This document shows positions 28,488 to 44,561 of a DNA stretch of 57,500 nt, piece after piece. The stretch is from Neocallimastix lanati (nom. inval.) (taxonomy: Eukaryota; Neocallimastigomycota; Neocallimastigomycetes; Neocallimastigales; Neocallimastigaceae), in contig JACVTC010000022.1 in the NCBI GenBank assembly GCA_016946835.1, forward strand, positions 537,501 through 595,000, given 5' to 3'. Both the position numbers and the translations under genes were made by a program. The notes under the pieces are model-generated. The model saw only the letters and a list, made by a program, of their open reading frames with translations. It did no database searches and was not told where the DNA came from. Each line of letters opens with the position of its first letter. Positions within the stretch are counted from its first letter, which is position 1.

Positions 28488-29412
28488 AAGAATAAAAATA
28501 AAAGTAATAAAAATAATAAAAATAATAAATAATAATGCTAAAAATAAAAATAAAGAGAAATTAAATAAAAAATAATAACAAAAAAAAAGAACAAAATTGT
28601 ATATCATTCAATAACTATTTAAGAAATGATCAAAGTTTTACCCTTTATAATTTTTTTCATTTCTTGAAATATACACATTATTATGATATTTAAATTTATT
28701 TTTATTTAATTAGATAATGTTTAAAATTTTATTCTGTATTATTTTATTTATTTATTTTTTATTTATTTTTTATTTATTTATTTATTTATTTATTATAATA
28801 AAATATAAAAATATAATTAATAAAGTTTATTAAAATAATGTTAATTCAATCAAAATAGAACTTTTTAATTTTTAATTTTTTTTTTTTTTTTTTTTTAGAT
28901 TTTTTTATCTTTCCATTTACACCAAACAATATTTATTAATATTTTAACCATAATAATAGAGTATACATCTTATATAAATTTTATATATTTCGTATTATAT
29001 ATATCATAATAAATTATATATATCTATTATATATATTACATATACATATATTATTTTCCGTATATATTGTATATACTTATAATATTTATTATTTAATTTT
29101 TAATAAATGAAACTTGACATCATTTAAAATAAATAAATAAAGAAAGGGATGGTTATACTTTATTAAAACATATATGAATGAATGAATGAATAAATAAATA
29201 AATAAAATAATAATGCTTTAAAATAAAAATTTTAAATATTTCATAGATATATTCATTGATCAAATTTAAAAAATAACTTTTTCATTAATTAATTATTTAA
29301 TTAATTAGTTCTATTTTGAATCAAATTTAAACTTTATATAAAATATATTAAAAAAAAATTTTTTTTTATTACACCATAAACGCCATCTTTTTTAAAAAAA
29401 ATTTTTTAAAAG

Positions 29413-29483
<71 letters not shown>

Positions 29484-29807
29484 CCATAATTATGTTTCAT
29501 CAAAAGAAGCTATATACATATATACATATTCATAATATATATCAATATATCAATCACTTTTAAACATATTTACATAGAGAAAAGCTTTATAATTAAAATG
29601 ATCATAATTATTTATAAATTATTTGTTATTAATTTTTAATAAGAAGAGTAATATATAACAAAAAAGAAAAAAAATTATTATTTTAGTTTTACAGTAATAC
29701 CAATGTAGTTTAATTAAACTATTTATTTTTTTTTTAATACAACATTGGAATATGAATTGAAGAGAAGGAAATGCATGTTACATAATGTATTTAATTATTG
29801 AAATAAA

Positions 29808-29864
<57 letters not shown>

Positions 29865-30207
29865 TATTATTATTATTATTGTTGTTGTTGTTGTTATTAT
29901 TATTATTGTTTTTAATTTTTATTACTACTTAAAAATAATTATTGATTTATTGATTTAATGATTTCCTTATTGATTGATTGATTTTATAATAAAAATTTCC
30001 AATGAATAATTTATTTAAATTGTTTATGGATACTTTATATTCAAAAAAAAAAAAAAAAAAACCCATACTATAGAACAATTGATTACCAGGTTTTTCTTTT
30101 TTTTTTATTATTAATTTTAAAAAAATGAGTGGGGAATTTTTATTTATATATATACATATATATTGGTTTAATCTAACCTTTTTATAGACCAGTGAGGGAA
30201 TTTTTAT
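28488..30207. other. AT-rich intergenic DNA with microsatellites
   Basis: Contains (TTA)n at 29415-29480 and 29810-29880, the latter followed by a short GTT run, plus TTTA and AATA repeats. No gene is supported. The right part directly flanks the foldback element. Confidence 0.5.
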
Positions 30208-30585
30208 GGGAGAGTTGCATTTCCCCAAATTGCATTTCGCCAGGTTGCGTTTCGCCAATTTTTTTGAAAGCATGTGGCGTATTAAAAAAATGTGGCATTT
30301 CGCCAAGTTGCTTTTCGCCAAATTGAGAATTATTAAATAAATAAATAAATCAATAAATAAAATTAAATATTATTAATATCGCATAAAAACAATTTTAAAA
30401 AAAATATTTTGAATTAATATTTATTTATTTATTCATTTATTATATCAATACTCTACTTGTCGAAATGCAACCTGGCGAATAGCAACTTGGGGAAATGCAA
30501 CTTGGTGAAATGCAACATTTTAATACTACGCCACTTGGCGAAATGCAATCTGGCGAAATGCAATTTGGGGAAATGCAACTCTCCC
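30208..30585. mobile_element. Foldback/MITE-like element with inverted arrays of a 15-nt motif
   Basis: The outermost 36 bp at each end are perfect inverted repeats (starting GGGAGAGTTGCATTTCCCC on the left, ending with its complement at 30585). Imperfect inverted identity continues for about 115-120 bp into each arm. Each arm is a tandem array of a 15-nt unit close to TTGCATTTCGCCAAG: about five units on the left, about seven on the right, in opposite orientation. An AT-rich spacer (about 30330-30455) separates the arms. It carries no transposase, so if mobile it would be non-autonomous. TAT borders both ends and could be a short target duplication, but the right flank is a TA repeat and so uninformative. 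The frames across it (repeating NLAKC or CISPS pentapeptides) arise from the 15-nt period and are not taken as genes. Confidence 0.75.
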
Positions 30586-31775
30586 TATATATATATATTT
30601 TTTTTTTTTGGTAACCTTTACCCTTACCCAACTTTTGATGTAAAATATATTGGTATATTTAATAATAATGATTAAATATTAAATTTATATCTTTTTATCA
30701 ATAATATTTCTTTTTCATATATTAATTGATATTCTTATATATATTATTAACTATAATATTAAATATATCAACTAAAAAATTAATTTTTTCTTAATATATT
30801 ATATAATAATACTCTTATTATATATAACTTAATTATTCTTTTTTACCTTAAGGATATATTAAAAATACATAATTCTTATATATATTATAATATAATGAAA
30901 TTATTACAATTAATTATATTATAATTCTATATGAAATTATTTATTATATTAATTTATTTATATATTATTATTTTATAAGTACTTATTTAACTATAATTTT
31001 ATATGTCAATAATCCTAATAATAACCATCCTATAGAGGTTGATTTTGGTTATTTTCTAAGATAAATAACATATATTAATAAAAAAAAATTATGCAAAGTA
31101 TAAATTTATATCACATAAAATCCCTCATATCACTTTTAAAATCACGTGATTATGAATTAAAATTAAGAATTTAAAAATTGAATATAAAAAAAATTTTTTT
31201 AAGACAAGTATTAGTTGATAATAATAAATAAATAAATAAAATTATTATTATTATAATAATTATAATAATAATAATAATTATAAAAGTATTAAAAATAATT
31301 AGTAAAATACTTAATAAAAATATGTAAAATATTACTAAAATTATACTTCAGTATAATTAAAATATGTTAGATATGACAAAAATATTTATATATTGTGCAA
31401 TATATACATATTTGATATGTATATTATTATTTATATATATTAAGCATATTTAGTATATAATATACAATATAATATACATTTTGTATATATATACTTTAAT
31501 ATGATTTTACACTATTTTTACTACTTTTTATGAGTATTATTAATAAAATCCTTAATAGTCATTAAAAACTCTGGAGCTAAATATAATTAGTAATTTAAAA
31601 ACTTGGGAGGTCTTAGTGGACATGACGCTCAAGCCAATATAGAGCATAGAGTCTTTAACATATTTTTTTTTTTTTTTTTAAAAAAAATTAAAAAAAAAAA
31701 AAGATGAAAAAATAAAAAATTAAAAATAGAATATTTGTTTTTTGTCCAATTTTATATTATTATATTACAATATTT

Positions 31776-31841
<66 letters not shown>

Positions 31842-32084
31842 AAGATGATAATATGGAGTATATTCAACTTAAAAAAAAAAAAAAAAATAAATAAGTAACT
31901 ATAATAACTACTTAATTTCTACCAAATTATAATTTACCATTTTATTTAATATTAACTATTGTTAATATTAAAAAAGAAGAAGAACAAATAAATGAATAAA
32001 TGAATACATGAATAAGTGTAACTTATATAAAGAAATTTTTAAAACATTAAAAAAAAATAAAATAAAATAAAATTACCACAGAAG

Positions 32085-32118
<34 letters not shown>

Positions 32119-32247
32119 TTAAAATCATATTCTTTAATATTATCTTTTTTTTTTTTTCTTTTTTAATATTATTTAATTTCTTATTTTGAATCTTTATTAA
32201 TATATATATTTTAATGATCGTTTTTATTATACATATGATATATATAT
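30586..32247. other. AT-rich spacer left of the copia element
   Basis: No gene is seen. It holds poly-T at 31791-31837 and 32087-32109. A GC-richer patch at 31601-31660 includes TAGTGGACATG (31614-31624), which fits the pol III A-box pattern. No convincing tRNA fold was found. Confidence 0.45.
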
Positions 32248-32475
32248 AATTAAAGTTCAACATAATATTTTTAAACTTTGTATATTAAAGTATTATAAAT
32301 ATTTATATTTTATGATAAAGTATTAACTTGTATGTAAAATATGTAAAATATAAAAAGGAAAATTATTTTATAAAATTAATATTTGGAGTCTTTTTAAATA
32401 TATTATTGAATTATATATTTAAATAAATAATAAATAAAATTTAATTATAAAATAATACATTTTGGTGTGTACTTA
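32248..32475 (+). repeat. 5' LTR of copia element
   Basis: About 228 bp that align with the sequence at 35657-35892, sharing AAAGTTCAACATAATATTT, AACTTTGTA, TATAAATATTTAT and the end AATAATACATTTTG. The terminal TG seen in the 3' copy is not preserved here. Many small differences from the 3' LTR indicate an old insertion. Confidence 0.8.
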
Positions 32476-32591
32476 ACAGATTAAGAGTTTCAATTAACAA
32501 GGGTCCAACTATTAATTTTTTTTTTTTAATATTAAAATGTTTTTAATGATATTAATTATTTTAAAAATATAATCAAATTTTTTTATTAATG

Positions 32592-33327
32592 TTTCAAAGA
32601 ATGGCTAAAAGAAAAAGTGATAATAATAATTAATTATATTAAGGAGTGTTTGACTCTAACTGACAATAAGGACAACGACTCGATCTCTTCTTATGAAGAT
32701 GATGAATCTAATGATAAAAAGGTCCTCATTAATAAATATTATGGAAATGTAACAAAGTCCGTTTTTGAAATTAAAGATTTAAAATTATATAAAGAGAAAA
32801 AAAAAAAAAATCTTTTTTTCTAGATTGGTATGAGCCATTGAAAAGACATCTAATTGTCAATGATCAATGATTTAGATACTTTTATTGAAAATGAAATTCA
32901 ATTTTCGAAGATGAACAGAAGTCAAATAAAATCAAACAAATGCTGTTCAATCCATTATTATAAAACAGTTTAGAAAAATCAAATCAAGAATATTTAGGAG
33001 AATGAAAGACTACTTATGGCATGATTGAAAAATTTAAAAACCGTTTCTATCAATCTGGTCAAGTACTCCTAAAATATATTCTAGAATAAAAAATTATCAA
33101 CCTTAAGTTAATTTATCAATGATTTTATTCAATATATTAATGACTTAAATAATCTCTTTGAATAACATAAAAATAAATGTAATAAATCAAAAAGAATACC
33201 TTTTATGAAGAGACAAAAAATATTTTTATATGTAGTAAATGAATTAGATAAAATCGGTATTAACTCACCATCAATTTATAAATAAGAAAAGTTTGATGAT
33301 CTTATAAAAGAATTTAAACAAAAGGCA

Positions 33328-33381
<54 letters not shown>

Positions 33382-35530
33382 AAAAGGCTGAAATTTTTTA
33401 AGATCTAAAGTTACAATCATTAATGATTTAAAATATTAATAATATAAATAAAAAAAAAAAAAAAAAAAGAATAATAATAATAAAAAATTATAATAAGAGT
33501 TTTAATAATAAAATTCATAATGATTATTATTGTCATATATGTAGAACTAAAGTTCACTCTACTGACCATTGTAAATATAATCTTTTTAATTAAAAAAAAA
33601 AAAATAATAAATCAGGTGATAATAACAATAAAAGTTATAAAACTGTTAATAATAGAAACAAAAAAAATTCTTCTAAAGGATATAGCAAAAAATAATAATC
33701 ACTTAGGTAATATTATTAATTATAATAAAATGATAATTGTAATAATAACAATAATTTTTTCAAAAATTATGATGACAATGAAGATGAAGTATATATATAT
33801 ATTGATTTTACAGGAAATATTTCAGTCATTCAAAATTGTGATTATATAACCATAAAAAAAAAATACTAATTCCACTCATTGGATCATTGATAATGGTACT
33901 GGTATCAATTTAACTAGTAACCATAAACAATATAAATAAATTAAATAAAAGTAAATAATAAAAATATTATTTATCCAAATAGTAATTTAGATAAAGTTGA
34001 AAACTTAGATATTTAAACGATGGAAAAATTAAAAAAATAACAATTTTTTTCTATCATATATTTGTTACCCGTCAAATATTCAAAACAATTTAATATCCAC
34101 TCATTCAATTCTCAAACATAGATGTACTCTAATTTTGAAACGCTTAAATGACAAAGATCGTTTACAAATATTCAAAAATAAAAAAAATCTAATTGCAAAT
34201 ATCTTTTGCAAATGATGAAAAATTTATTTTGGGTTTGATACAGTACCTACAAATAATAGAGTTAACCAAAAATTTTGTATACAACATAGATACTAATTTA
34301 TGGCATACTCATATAGCTCATTATTATTATAATAATAATATTAAAGATTTTGTTATTGAGCATACTAAAAAAAAAAACAAAAAATTGCTGTTAATTTAAA
34401 AAAAAATTACAAAAATTAAAAAGAAAACCTTTTTATTCCTCTCCTAATAATGCCCACTAAACCTATGGAAATTAGTTCATTTCGATGTCGTTGGTAAACT
34501 GGGAAACATCTTATAATGATTTCAATTATTCTGTTACTTTTCTTGATAATTTTTTCTTGAAAAAATTTGGGTTTATCTTAATCTTAATCAAACATAAATC
34601 TGATGCTCCCAATATTTTTTTTTTTTTTTTTTTTTAATTTTATTAAATTTTCATAAATTTATTTCTAACACTACTTCTTATTATACTGATTACTTTTTTA
34701 AATATGATAATGGTACAGAATATATTAATAAACCTCTTAACAAATTATCTAGATAATTATGGTATAAATTTTATTCACTCCGATCCTTGTTCAGACCTGA
34801 TAAATACAAACAAACAAACAAAAAAAAAAAAAAAAAAAAAAAAAAAGAATATAAATCTTTATTAGGAACATAATTATATATTGCAGTAAAGTTAAAGACC
34901 TGGTATAATGTTTACTGTAAACAAAGCTTTAAGAATCTGCCAAAAAATCCAACCTGAAGCTGATGATAAAAATTTAATGAGCATTTTAACAATATTTGAA
35001 TGGTACAAAAGAGATAAATCTATATATTATAATAAAAAAAATAACAAAATAACAAATTTATTGGATATTCAGATTTTAATTTTGCTAATAATGAAAAAAA
35101 AAAAAAAAAAAAGAGAAGATTAACAAAGTGGATAACATATTCTTACTTGGTAACAGCTTTATCTCATTGGAAATTTCAACTGCGGAAAAAACGTAAACAT
35201 TATCTACTGCTGAAGCTGAATTTGTTTAGTCTTAACTGAATGTACTAAAAACAAGCTTTATGATTCAAAAAATTTATTTAAAGAAGACTTTTTTTAAGTC
35301 AAGAAATATAATTTAAAATTATGGTAGATAACAAAGTATGTATTACAAATAGTTCAAGATACAAATTCTAAAAATGTTTATCATTTAGATATAAGATATA
35401 AATTTATTCAAGAAAAGGATTATGAAAGAAAAAAAAAAAAAAAAAAAAAGAAATTGAATTAGAATATATTAACATCAATACTGAAAATATGTTAGTTGAT
35501 CCATTAACTTAAAAGTATTTCAAGAGTACA
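32592..35530 (+). pseudogene. gag-pol relic of the copia element
   Basis: The interior begins near an ATG at 32602 (MAKRKSDNNN then a stop). Fragments in different frames carry gag, zinc knuckle, protease, integrase and RNase H traces as described for the whole element. Poly-T and poly-A expansions (33329-33379, 34615-34635, 34819-34846, 35091-35112) interrupt what were coding blocks, suggesting slippage after loss of function. No intact domain remains. Confidence 0.8.
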
Positions 35531-35656
35531 AAATGACAAAATTCACAAATTTAATTTTTAAAGAATAATAATCCTTAAATATAAAAGAATAATTAAAGAA
35601 AAAAAAATACTGTATATAATAATAAAAATATTATATAATAATTAAGGTAGGGGGAA

Positions 35657-35892
35657 TGTTAAAAGTTCAACATAATATTTAAACTTTGTACATCATTTAA
35701 AGAATTATAAATATTTATTATGTTTGATTAAGTTAATAACTTGTATATAAAATATAAAAAAAGTAAAATTATTATATAAAATTAATATTTTGAGACTTTT
35801 TTAAATATTTTTTTTTGAATTATATATGTGTATATAAATAACTAATAAATAAAATTTAATTATATAAATAATAATACATTTTGTAGTATACA
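35657..35892 (+). repeat. 3' LTR of copia element
   Basis: About 236 bp beginning TGTTAAAAGTTCAAC immediately after the polypurine tract and ending near TATACA (35887-35892), giving the usual TG...CA ends. It matches the 5' LTR over its full length with scattered substitutions and indels. Confidence 0.8.
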
Positions 35893-35922
35893 CATCCTAT
35901 TTTATATTGACTCCTTAACCTA

Positions 35923-35953
<31 letters not shown>

Positions 35954-36208
35954 TTTTTATTTGACGAGGAATAAATTTTATTTAATAATATTTATTTAAA
36001 AAAAAAAAACTACGTTATGAATTTCAAGGACAACCAAAATGACCTCTAGTTCTTCCCATTTCATGAACGATAATACACTCCAGGCTCCAAGTGAATAAAA
36101 ATTTAAAAAAAAAAAAAAAAAAAATTCTATTGGTATATACCTTCAGGACCAAGGGCTTTTTATTTCTTATTTTTTTTTTTTTATTATTATATAGTATTCC
36201 TTTCTAAA

Positions 36209-36276
<68 letters not shown>

Positions 36277-36338
36277 GATTGTACTTATAATAATAATAAT
36301 AAGATTGTACTTATAATAATAATAATAAGATTGTACTT

Positions 36339-36430
<92 letters not shown>

Positions 36431-36597
36431 TAAAACCATTAAAAAAAAAAAAAAAAAGTAAATAAGTATTTAATAAACCTTTTAAAATATAAACAAAAAT
36501 TAGAATATACATATATATATATATATATTTATGTTTATAAAACTGATGAATAATTTATTTTATAGTTAGGTTAATTTTTTTTATTTATATTTTTTAT

Positions 36598-36642
<45 letters not shown>

Positions 36643-37060
36643 TGTTAAATGTTTTGTATATACATATATATCCATAATATAATAATAATTACATCATTAT
36701 CATCATTATTATTATTCAGTATAATAATATATTATTATTGATTAATATAAATGTTTTTAAAACTTTTTATTACATATAATATATATTATTATTATTATTA
36801 TTTTTTTTTTTTTATATTTATTTGTAATTTAATTAACTTATTTTAATAAAATATGAAGAAAATATAATGTATCTCCATAAACTAAAAAAAAAAAAAAAAA
36901 AAGATATATCCATATTAAATAGATGAAAAAAAAAAAAAAAAAAAAAAAGTTTTAAATTAAGATAAAAAAATTTAATATAAAGAAAAAAAAAATTATTAAT
37001 TATTATTATGAAGATTTTTTTTTTTTTTGAATTAATATTTAATAAAATTGAAAAATTAAA
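35893..37060. other. Spacer with microsatellites and a higher-complexity patch
   Basis: At 36010-36165 there is a clearly less AT-biased patch. On the minus strand it contains an open stretch (LGAWSVLSFMKWEELE...) and a KALGPEGIYQ stretch separated by poly-T; it looks like a relic of a repeat element, family unknown. From 36210 the region is microsatellite and homopolymer DNA. It is also the 3' flank of the LRR gene ending at 37061. Confidence 0.45.
36210..36430. repeat. (TAA)n array interrupted by three AAGATTGTACTT units
   Basis: A (TAA)n microsatellite carries three copies of an AAGATTGTACTT core at about 36276, 36300 and 36327, each separated by short TAA runs, and then resumes as pure TAA. 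The interruption has itself been tandemly copied with the repeat. Confidence 0.9.
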
Positions 37061-41031
<3,971 letters not shown>

Positions 41032-43403
41032 TTTTGACTTTATTAGTTTTTTATATTTTAATTTTTCAAAGCAAAGAAAAAAAAAAAAATGATGGGAGTT
41101 TATTTTATTCTTAAATATTTATTATTTAAAATTTATAATATAATTAAATATATATATATAAATTTAGTATTTTAAATTATTTTAAAATTTATTGTGTGTA
41201 TATAAGATAAAAACAATGATAATAAATAAGAGGATATTAATAATTTATAAAAAGTTAGGGAAGTATTAATTGAAAAAATTTTGAAAAAATAATTTAAATA
41301 TTATATTTTATATATAATATATGCTTACTAAAACTAATATAATAAAAAAAAATATATATATATATAAGAAATATTACTCTTAATATAGATTATTTATATG
41401 TTGAATAAATGAGGATATTTAATTCTTTTAAAGTATATGATTAGTTTGTCAATATTATTAATATTTTTGTTTTACTTTCTTTTTTGTTTGTCTTTTTATT
41501 ATTATTGTTGTTGTTATTAGTATTATAAATAGTTTAATTTTGAATAATTATTAAATTTATTAGCTTTTAATTTTTTTTTTTTTGAAATACTTAATTTACA
41601 TATGATGTTTAAATCCAAAAGTATTATATATATATATATTATAATATTATAAATACATATATTTTATAATTGGGAGTTCAAAATATAATCAAAATTAATG
41701 ATTAAAAGAAATCTATACATAAATTTGAATTATTTTTAATATTACGAAAAATAAAAAATCTTTAAATTTCAAAATTAATTTGAATTGAATGAAATTCAAT
41801 TAACATATGTAAATAATTACAAAATATTTATATTTTAATTTTCACATTATTTTCATGAAAAATATTGTGAATAACTAATTGTTTCTTATTTTTTTTTTCA
41901 GAAAAAAAAAATATATGCTAAAATACAAATTCGTTATAATGTTATATTATTTCTATACTTCATTTTTTAGTTTTGAAACTTCATTATTAAATTAGCTTTT
42001 ATACTAATTTTTATCTTTTTTTTTTTTTTTAAATTATTTATAAAAATTTAAATTATATAAACTATTTATATTATAAATTTGCCAAACGGTTTAAATTATA
42101 TATTATATACTATATTTTATATATTTATTTTATATTATTTTATATTTTATATTTAAAGTGTATAATATAATTTATATATAATTACATATAAATCTATTGA
42201 TTTAGATAGTACAATTCAATTTTTAATTATAGATATATTATACAATTAATTGTTAAATATATTAATAATTTATTTATCTATTTATTTATTTATTATCATT
42301 ATTTATTATTTATTATTTAATTATTTAATTATTTATTATTTATTATTTATTATTCAATTATTTATTATTTATTATTCAATTATTTATTATTTATTATTCA
42401 ATTATTTATTATTTATTATTCAATTATTTATTATTTATTTATTATTTATAATTTATTATTTATTACTTATTAATTATTTATTTATTTATTTATTATATAT
42501 TTTTTTATTTTTAAGAAAATTTTTAAAATTAATATAAATTAGTTCCAACTTTAAAAGTTAATAAAATTTCCTTTTTTAAAAAAAAATAATAAATAATAAA
42601 TAAATTATTTGTTAATTTAATATTTTAATTAATATATTGATAATAATTTATTAATAGATAATTAAAGAATTTTTTTATTGTTTTTTAAAAAAAAAAGATA
42701 AAAAATTAATAATATTAAAAAAATTTAAAAAAAAAATTAATATAAATTAAAAAAAAAAAAAAAAAAATAAAGTCTTTAGTTAATTTAATTATGAATAAAA
42801 TGGTGACCGATGAAATAAAAAATATTTAAAAAATAAAAAAAAATATTTTTTTAACAAGAAATAAAATTATTATACATAAATTTAACTATTTAAAATAAAA
42901 AGAATAAAAGCTTTTTTTTGTTTTTTTGTTGAAACTTTTATCCCCATTTTTAACACTTTATTTATCATAAAAGAACAAAAAAAAAAAAAAAAAAGGAAAA
43001 CTTGTCATAATACTTTTTGATATAAAAAAGTTTAAATCTAAAAATATCAATAGATATATAATTATGTTATTTCAACAGTTATTATATTACTATATTACTA
43101 TATTATTATAACTACTTTTATTATTTAATATACATAAATAATTCTATAATATTATTAATAAATTTTAAAAATAAAAAAAGTTATATAGTTATCAAATGAT
43201 AATTATATTTTAATTATTATTATTGTTATTGTTACTTTTTCTAGTAATTATTCTTGATATAGAATTTCACTTGTCATTTATCATAATAATAATAATTATC
43301 ATTAATTATAATTTTTGTAGTAATCGTTATTTTGTTAGGATCATTAATATTTATAAATCAAAAAATAAAATAGATATATATTTATTATATATATAAATTT
43401 GTT
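41032..43403. other. AT-rich intergenic DNA
   Basis: This is the 5' flank of the LRR gene. Around 42290-42490 it is a TTTATTA/TTATTCAATTA simple repeat (a repeated 15-16 bp unit TATTTATTATTCAAT near 42340-42430). No gene was found. Confidence 0.5.
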
Positions 43404-43882
43404 AAAATTAACAGATAAATGATTTTATTATTTAATTATTGGCATTTTATTTTGTTATCTGAAGTATGAAAAGTATTAAACAATTTTAATGATCAAAGTT
43501 ATATTAACATTAAATAGAAATTTATTTGTATAATATTAATAAATAGTTAAAGTAAATAGTTTTAAAATTAACAGATAAATGATTTTATTATTTAATTATT
43601 GGCATTTTTTTTTGTTATCTGAAGTATGAAAAGTATTAAACAATTTTAATGATCAAAGTTATATTAACATTAAATAGAAATTTATTTGTATAATATTAAT
43701 AAATAGTTAAAGTAAATAGTTTTAAAATTAACAGATAAATGATTTTATTATTTAATTATTGGCATTTTTTTTTGTTATCTGAAGTATGAAAAGTATTAAA
43801 CAATTTTAATGATCAAAGTCATATTAACATTAAATAGAAATTTATTTGTATAATATTAATAAATAGTTAAAGTAAATAGTTT
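43404..43882. repeat. Three tandem copies of a 160-bp unit
   Basis: Units start at 43404, 43564 and 43724 (AAAATTAACAGATAAATGAT). Copies differ at only a few positions: a TTTTATTTTG versus poly-T change in unit 1 and GTTATATT versus GTCATATT in unit 3. No coding frame is present. The near identity in such slippery DNA indicates a recent triplication. Confidence 0.95.
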
Positions 43883-44561
43883 AATAAGATAAAAAAAATT
43901 TTTTTTATCAAATAATATCAAAAAAAAAAAAAGATAAAATCATAATCATAAAATTTTTATTTATTCATAAAAAAAAAAAGAAAATAATATATATCAAAAA
44001 ATCATACCTACAAGAACAAATTAAAAATTACAAAAAAAAAAAATTTTTTACATATACATATTAATTTATAAACGTATGGAGGGACTTTTATAAAAAAAAT
44101 ATATATATATATTTATATATTCTGTACTTTTTTATATTTTATTCTAATTCTATATAAAATAAAAAGCAATTAAAACCATTCAACATTTATTATATTAATA
44201 ATATATATTTATTTTTTACTAATATTATTTAAGATTAATATTTAATTAATTGATTATTGCTTTATATATATATATATATATATTTTTTTTAATTTTTTTT
44301 TGTTTTAAATTTTTTATTTTTAATAATTTTATTTTTCTATATTTATGATTTCTTTTTTTGGTATCATAAATAAAACTATACATAAATTTTATATTTTTTG
44401 TATTAAATTTAAGTTTTTATATTGTAAAATAAATAGTAATTAATTATCATATTCCTTAAAAACTATTAAAGAAATAATAAAAATCTTTTTTTTTTTTTTA
44501 TAAAAAAAAAATCAAATGCTTTTTATATATAAATATTAAATAATTATTTTTAAATTCTAGT
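43883..44561. other. 3' flank of the GPI-protein gene
   Basis: Low-complexity A/T sequence with poly-A and TA runs. No gene is seen. It contains the 3' end signals of the gene ending at 44562, which cannot be picked out individually. Confidence 0.45.

Larger units (their letters stand above)
32248..35892 (+). mobile_element. Ty1/copia LTR retrotransposon, decayed
   Basis: LTRs flank a coding relic in the copia order: gag with CCHC knuckle, protease, integrase, then the RNase H end. The knuckle reads CHICRTKVHSTDHC (C-x2-C-x4-H-x4-C) at about 33528-33570. The protease active-site block is HWIIDNGTG (about 33876). The pre-integrase LWHTHIAH is at about 34299, and the integrase core retains DNGTEYIN (about 34708). 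The RNase H region has VNKALRICQ (about 34911) and a TAEAEF block (about 35205). A purine-rich tract AAGGTAGGGGGA (35644-35655) sits directly before the 3' LTR, as a polypurine tract should. Almost the whole RT palm is missing between the integrase (about 34800) and the C-terminal pol block (about 34908). Stops, frameshifts and homopolymer expansions make it inactive. Confidence 0.88.

Noticed and set aside
30208-30585. CRISPR-like array
   Set aside because: Units are contiguous 15-mers without unique spacers, the arms are inverted, and the organism is eukaryotic.
30440-30675. Possible pentapeptide-repeat protein genes on both strands
   Set aside because: The NLAKC/CISPS periodicity follows automatically from a 15-nt DNA repeat and is present on both strands and in both arms; no start context, length or flanking coding sequence supports a gene.
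31601-31660. tRNA gene
   Set aside because: An A-box-like motif is present but no acceptor, anticodon or T-arm pairing could be drawn convincingly.
42250-42537. Hydrophobic Leu/Ile/Tyr open frame
   Set aside because: Derived entirely from a TTTATTA simple repeat; apparent membrane protein is an AT-composition artefact.
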